Assembly (NCBI GenBank): GCA_945870545.1
Contig: CAMBTF010000122.1
Coordinates: 1-5,839 of the forward strand
From: Akkermansia muciniphila
Lineage (GTDB): Bacteria; Verrucomicrobiota; Verrucomicrobiia; Verrucomicrobiales; Akkermansiaceae
Direction of reading: 5' to 3'
Length of the DNA stretch: 5,839 nt
Shown here piece after piece: positions 4,968 to 5,839 of the stretch. How positions within the stretch are numbered: position 1 is the stretch's first letter; the number at the start of each line of letters is the position of its first letter. A program made the position numbers and the translations under genes. Under the pieces are notes generated by a model that saw only the letters and a program-made list of their open reading frames with translations, was not told the DNA's origin and made no database searches.

Positions 4968-5839
4968 ATGCCATCAAGGTTCGATTCGATGAAATCGCTC
5001 GCTATGAAATTCTTTCTGCGCCACGCGGTTTCCAAAGTTTTAAGGATTCCGTGGGCGTGGATCGCGATGATATCATTGACTCATGCGGGCTGTCTTGAGC
5101 CGGATAGTGATGATGAGGCATTTGAGCGGAGTTTGGCGGTCGCCAAGCTGCAGGTGGAGGAGAGGTTTTCCTATGAGGGGGAAGATGGTTTGGTGCGGAC
5201 CAAATACGGGCTCAAATTGCTGAAAACATACAAAGGGCGGCTTGAGAGTCGGATCGAGGTAATCACGATGGGTGGGAGTGTCGGCAGGGTTTCCCACTAC
5301 GGTTCGGAATTCCTGGATTTGGAGGTGGGGAAATCCTACGCGATGATGTTGGATCAAGATGCCGAAGGGCGCTGGAAGGCGTCGGGATTGCGGGCGATGC
5401 GCGCCCATGAGGGCTGCGGGAAGATGTGCCAGTTTTTCAAAAATCGAGCACAAGGCAAGCGACCCTCTCCGGTGGCGGTGCAGGAGGGCGATGGCGGGAT
5501 TTTGGTGGATCAGTCAAATAATGGCGTGCCCGGTTCCAAGGTGACGGCTTCAGGATATACCGAAACGGGTGGCCGCCCCACCCGGTTTACGACCGGCGAT
5601 GGCGGCCAACCTATCGGTTACCTGGTGGATGTGGATGCGACCAAGCTGCCTACCGGGATGGATCAGGCGGGGGCTTTGACCGCTGTTGCCGAAGCGCTGA
5701 ATTCCTGGGCCGCGGCGTCGTCGCTGAAATTCCGCTTCGACGGCGTGCAGTCTTTCGGGCAAGGCGCGAACCTGATTAACGTCACCGATGGCAGACTGCG
5801 CATCCAGCTACACGACAATTTCGCCAGCGTGAACACGAG
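4968..5839 (+). CDS. Exported protein with probable metallopeptidase domain, N-terminal part (3' end outside window)
   Basis: The frame is open from ATG 4968 to the window end (290 codons visible), with an in-frame TGA just upstream at 4959. A basic N-terminus is followed by the hydrophobic IPWAWIAMISLTHA (27-40) and THA|GC, a plausible signal-peptidase I site. Cys42 is not in a good lipobox. Residues about 50-145 resemble an N-terminal module of secreted enzymes (LLKTYKGRLESRIEVIT, GGSVG, then a LEVGKSYAMMLD segment). A linker with Cys150 and Cys154 leads to PIGYLVDVDATKLPTG, ALTAVAEALNSWAAASSLKFRF and DGRLRIQLHDN (215-283). This pattern resembles the start of matrixin/reprolysin-like catalytic domains in Verrucomicrobia. 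The zinc motif HExxHxxxxxH is not yet reached, so the enzyme call is an inference. Starts at 4989 (AAGG 9 nt upstream) or 5004 are possible; 4968 has GAGG 4 nt upstream. Confidence 0.65.
   Translation, partial: MPSRFDSMKSLAMKFFLRHAVSKVLRIPWAWIAMISLTHAGCLEPDSDDEAFERSLAVAKLQVEERFSYEGEDGLVRTKYGLKLLKTYKGRLESRIEVITMGGSVGRVSHYGSEFLDLEVGKSYAMMLDQDAEGRWKASGLRAMRAHEGCGKMCQFFKNRAQGKRPSPVAVQEGDGGILVDQSNNGVPGSKVTASGYTETGGRPTRFTTGDGGQPIGYLVDVDATKLPTGMDQAGALTAVAEALNSWAAASSLKFRFDGVQSFGQGANLINVTDGRLRIQLHDNFASVNT

Noticed and set aside
5073..5453. 126-codon minus-strand open frame
   Set aside because: Lies opposite the exported-protein frame, which has a signal peptide and continuous coding character.

Overview
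The window reads as ordinary chromosomal DNA of a GC-rich bacterium, most likely a member of Verrucomicrobiota (Luteolibacter/Haloferula-like). This placement is an inference. It rests on the style of the secreted protein at the right end, a relic of a YD-repeat (RHS) gene, and intergenic gaps filled with short iterated words of a kind I associate with that phylum. I saw no tRNA, rRNA, CRISPR array, transposase or phage gene.

Layout, left to right. (1) The window opens inside the 3' end of a plus-strand gene, probably the tail of a PDZ-type protein. It converges with a 12-bp gap on a minus-strand EVE-domain gene. (2) Three minus-strand genes follow one another in transcription order: an SbtA-type sodium/bicarbonate permease (2972 to 2001), lipoyl synthase lipA (1954 to 947) and the EVE gene (887 to 423), with gaps of 48 bp and 59 bp. 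A hairpin followed by a U-rich stretch at the end of lipA may end or attenuate transcription before the EVE gene. (3) A 169-bp, partly AT-rich divergent promoter region (2973-3141) separates sbtA from a plus-strand pair: a 94-aa winged-helix regulator and glutamate racemase murI. The racemase Shine-Dalgarno sequence lies in the last codons of the regulator, so the two are probably translationally coupled. (4) From 4294 to 4967 there is no intact gene. This stretch holds a large nested inverted-repeat element (4392-4558) and a frameshifted RHS/YD-repeat remnant (about 4639-4916). (5) From 4968 to the window end runs the N-terminal part of a large exported protein. It has a signal peptide, a domain resembling those in secreted Verrucomicrobia enzymes, and the beginning of what looks like a metallopeptidase domain. 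The catalytic motif, if present, lies beyond the window.

The genes are mainly housekeeping: lipoate cofactor synthesis, D-glutamate for peptidoglycan, bicarbonate uptake. I find no convincing new multi-gene system. The most unusual signal is in the gaps. Three separate non-coding stretches contain tandem words with a strict 7-, 8- or 9-bp period. In two of them the array faces its own inverted copy, forming a long imperfect hairpin. In both, the non-Watson-Crick contacts inside the main arms favour RNA copied from the same strand as the upstream gene.
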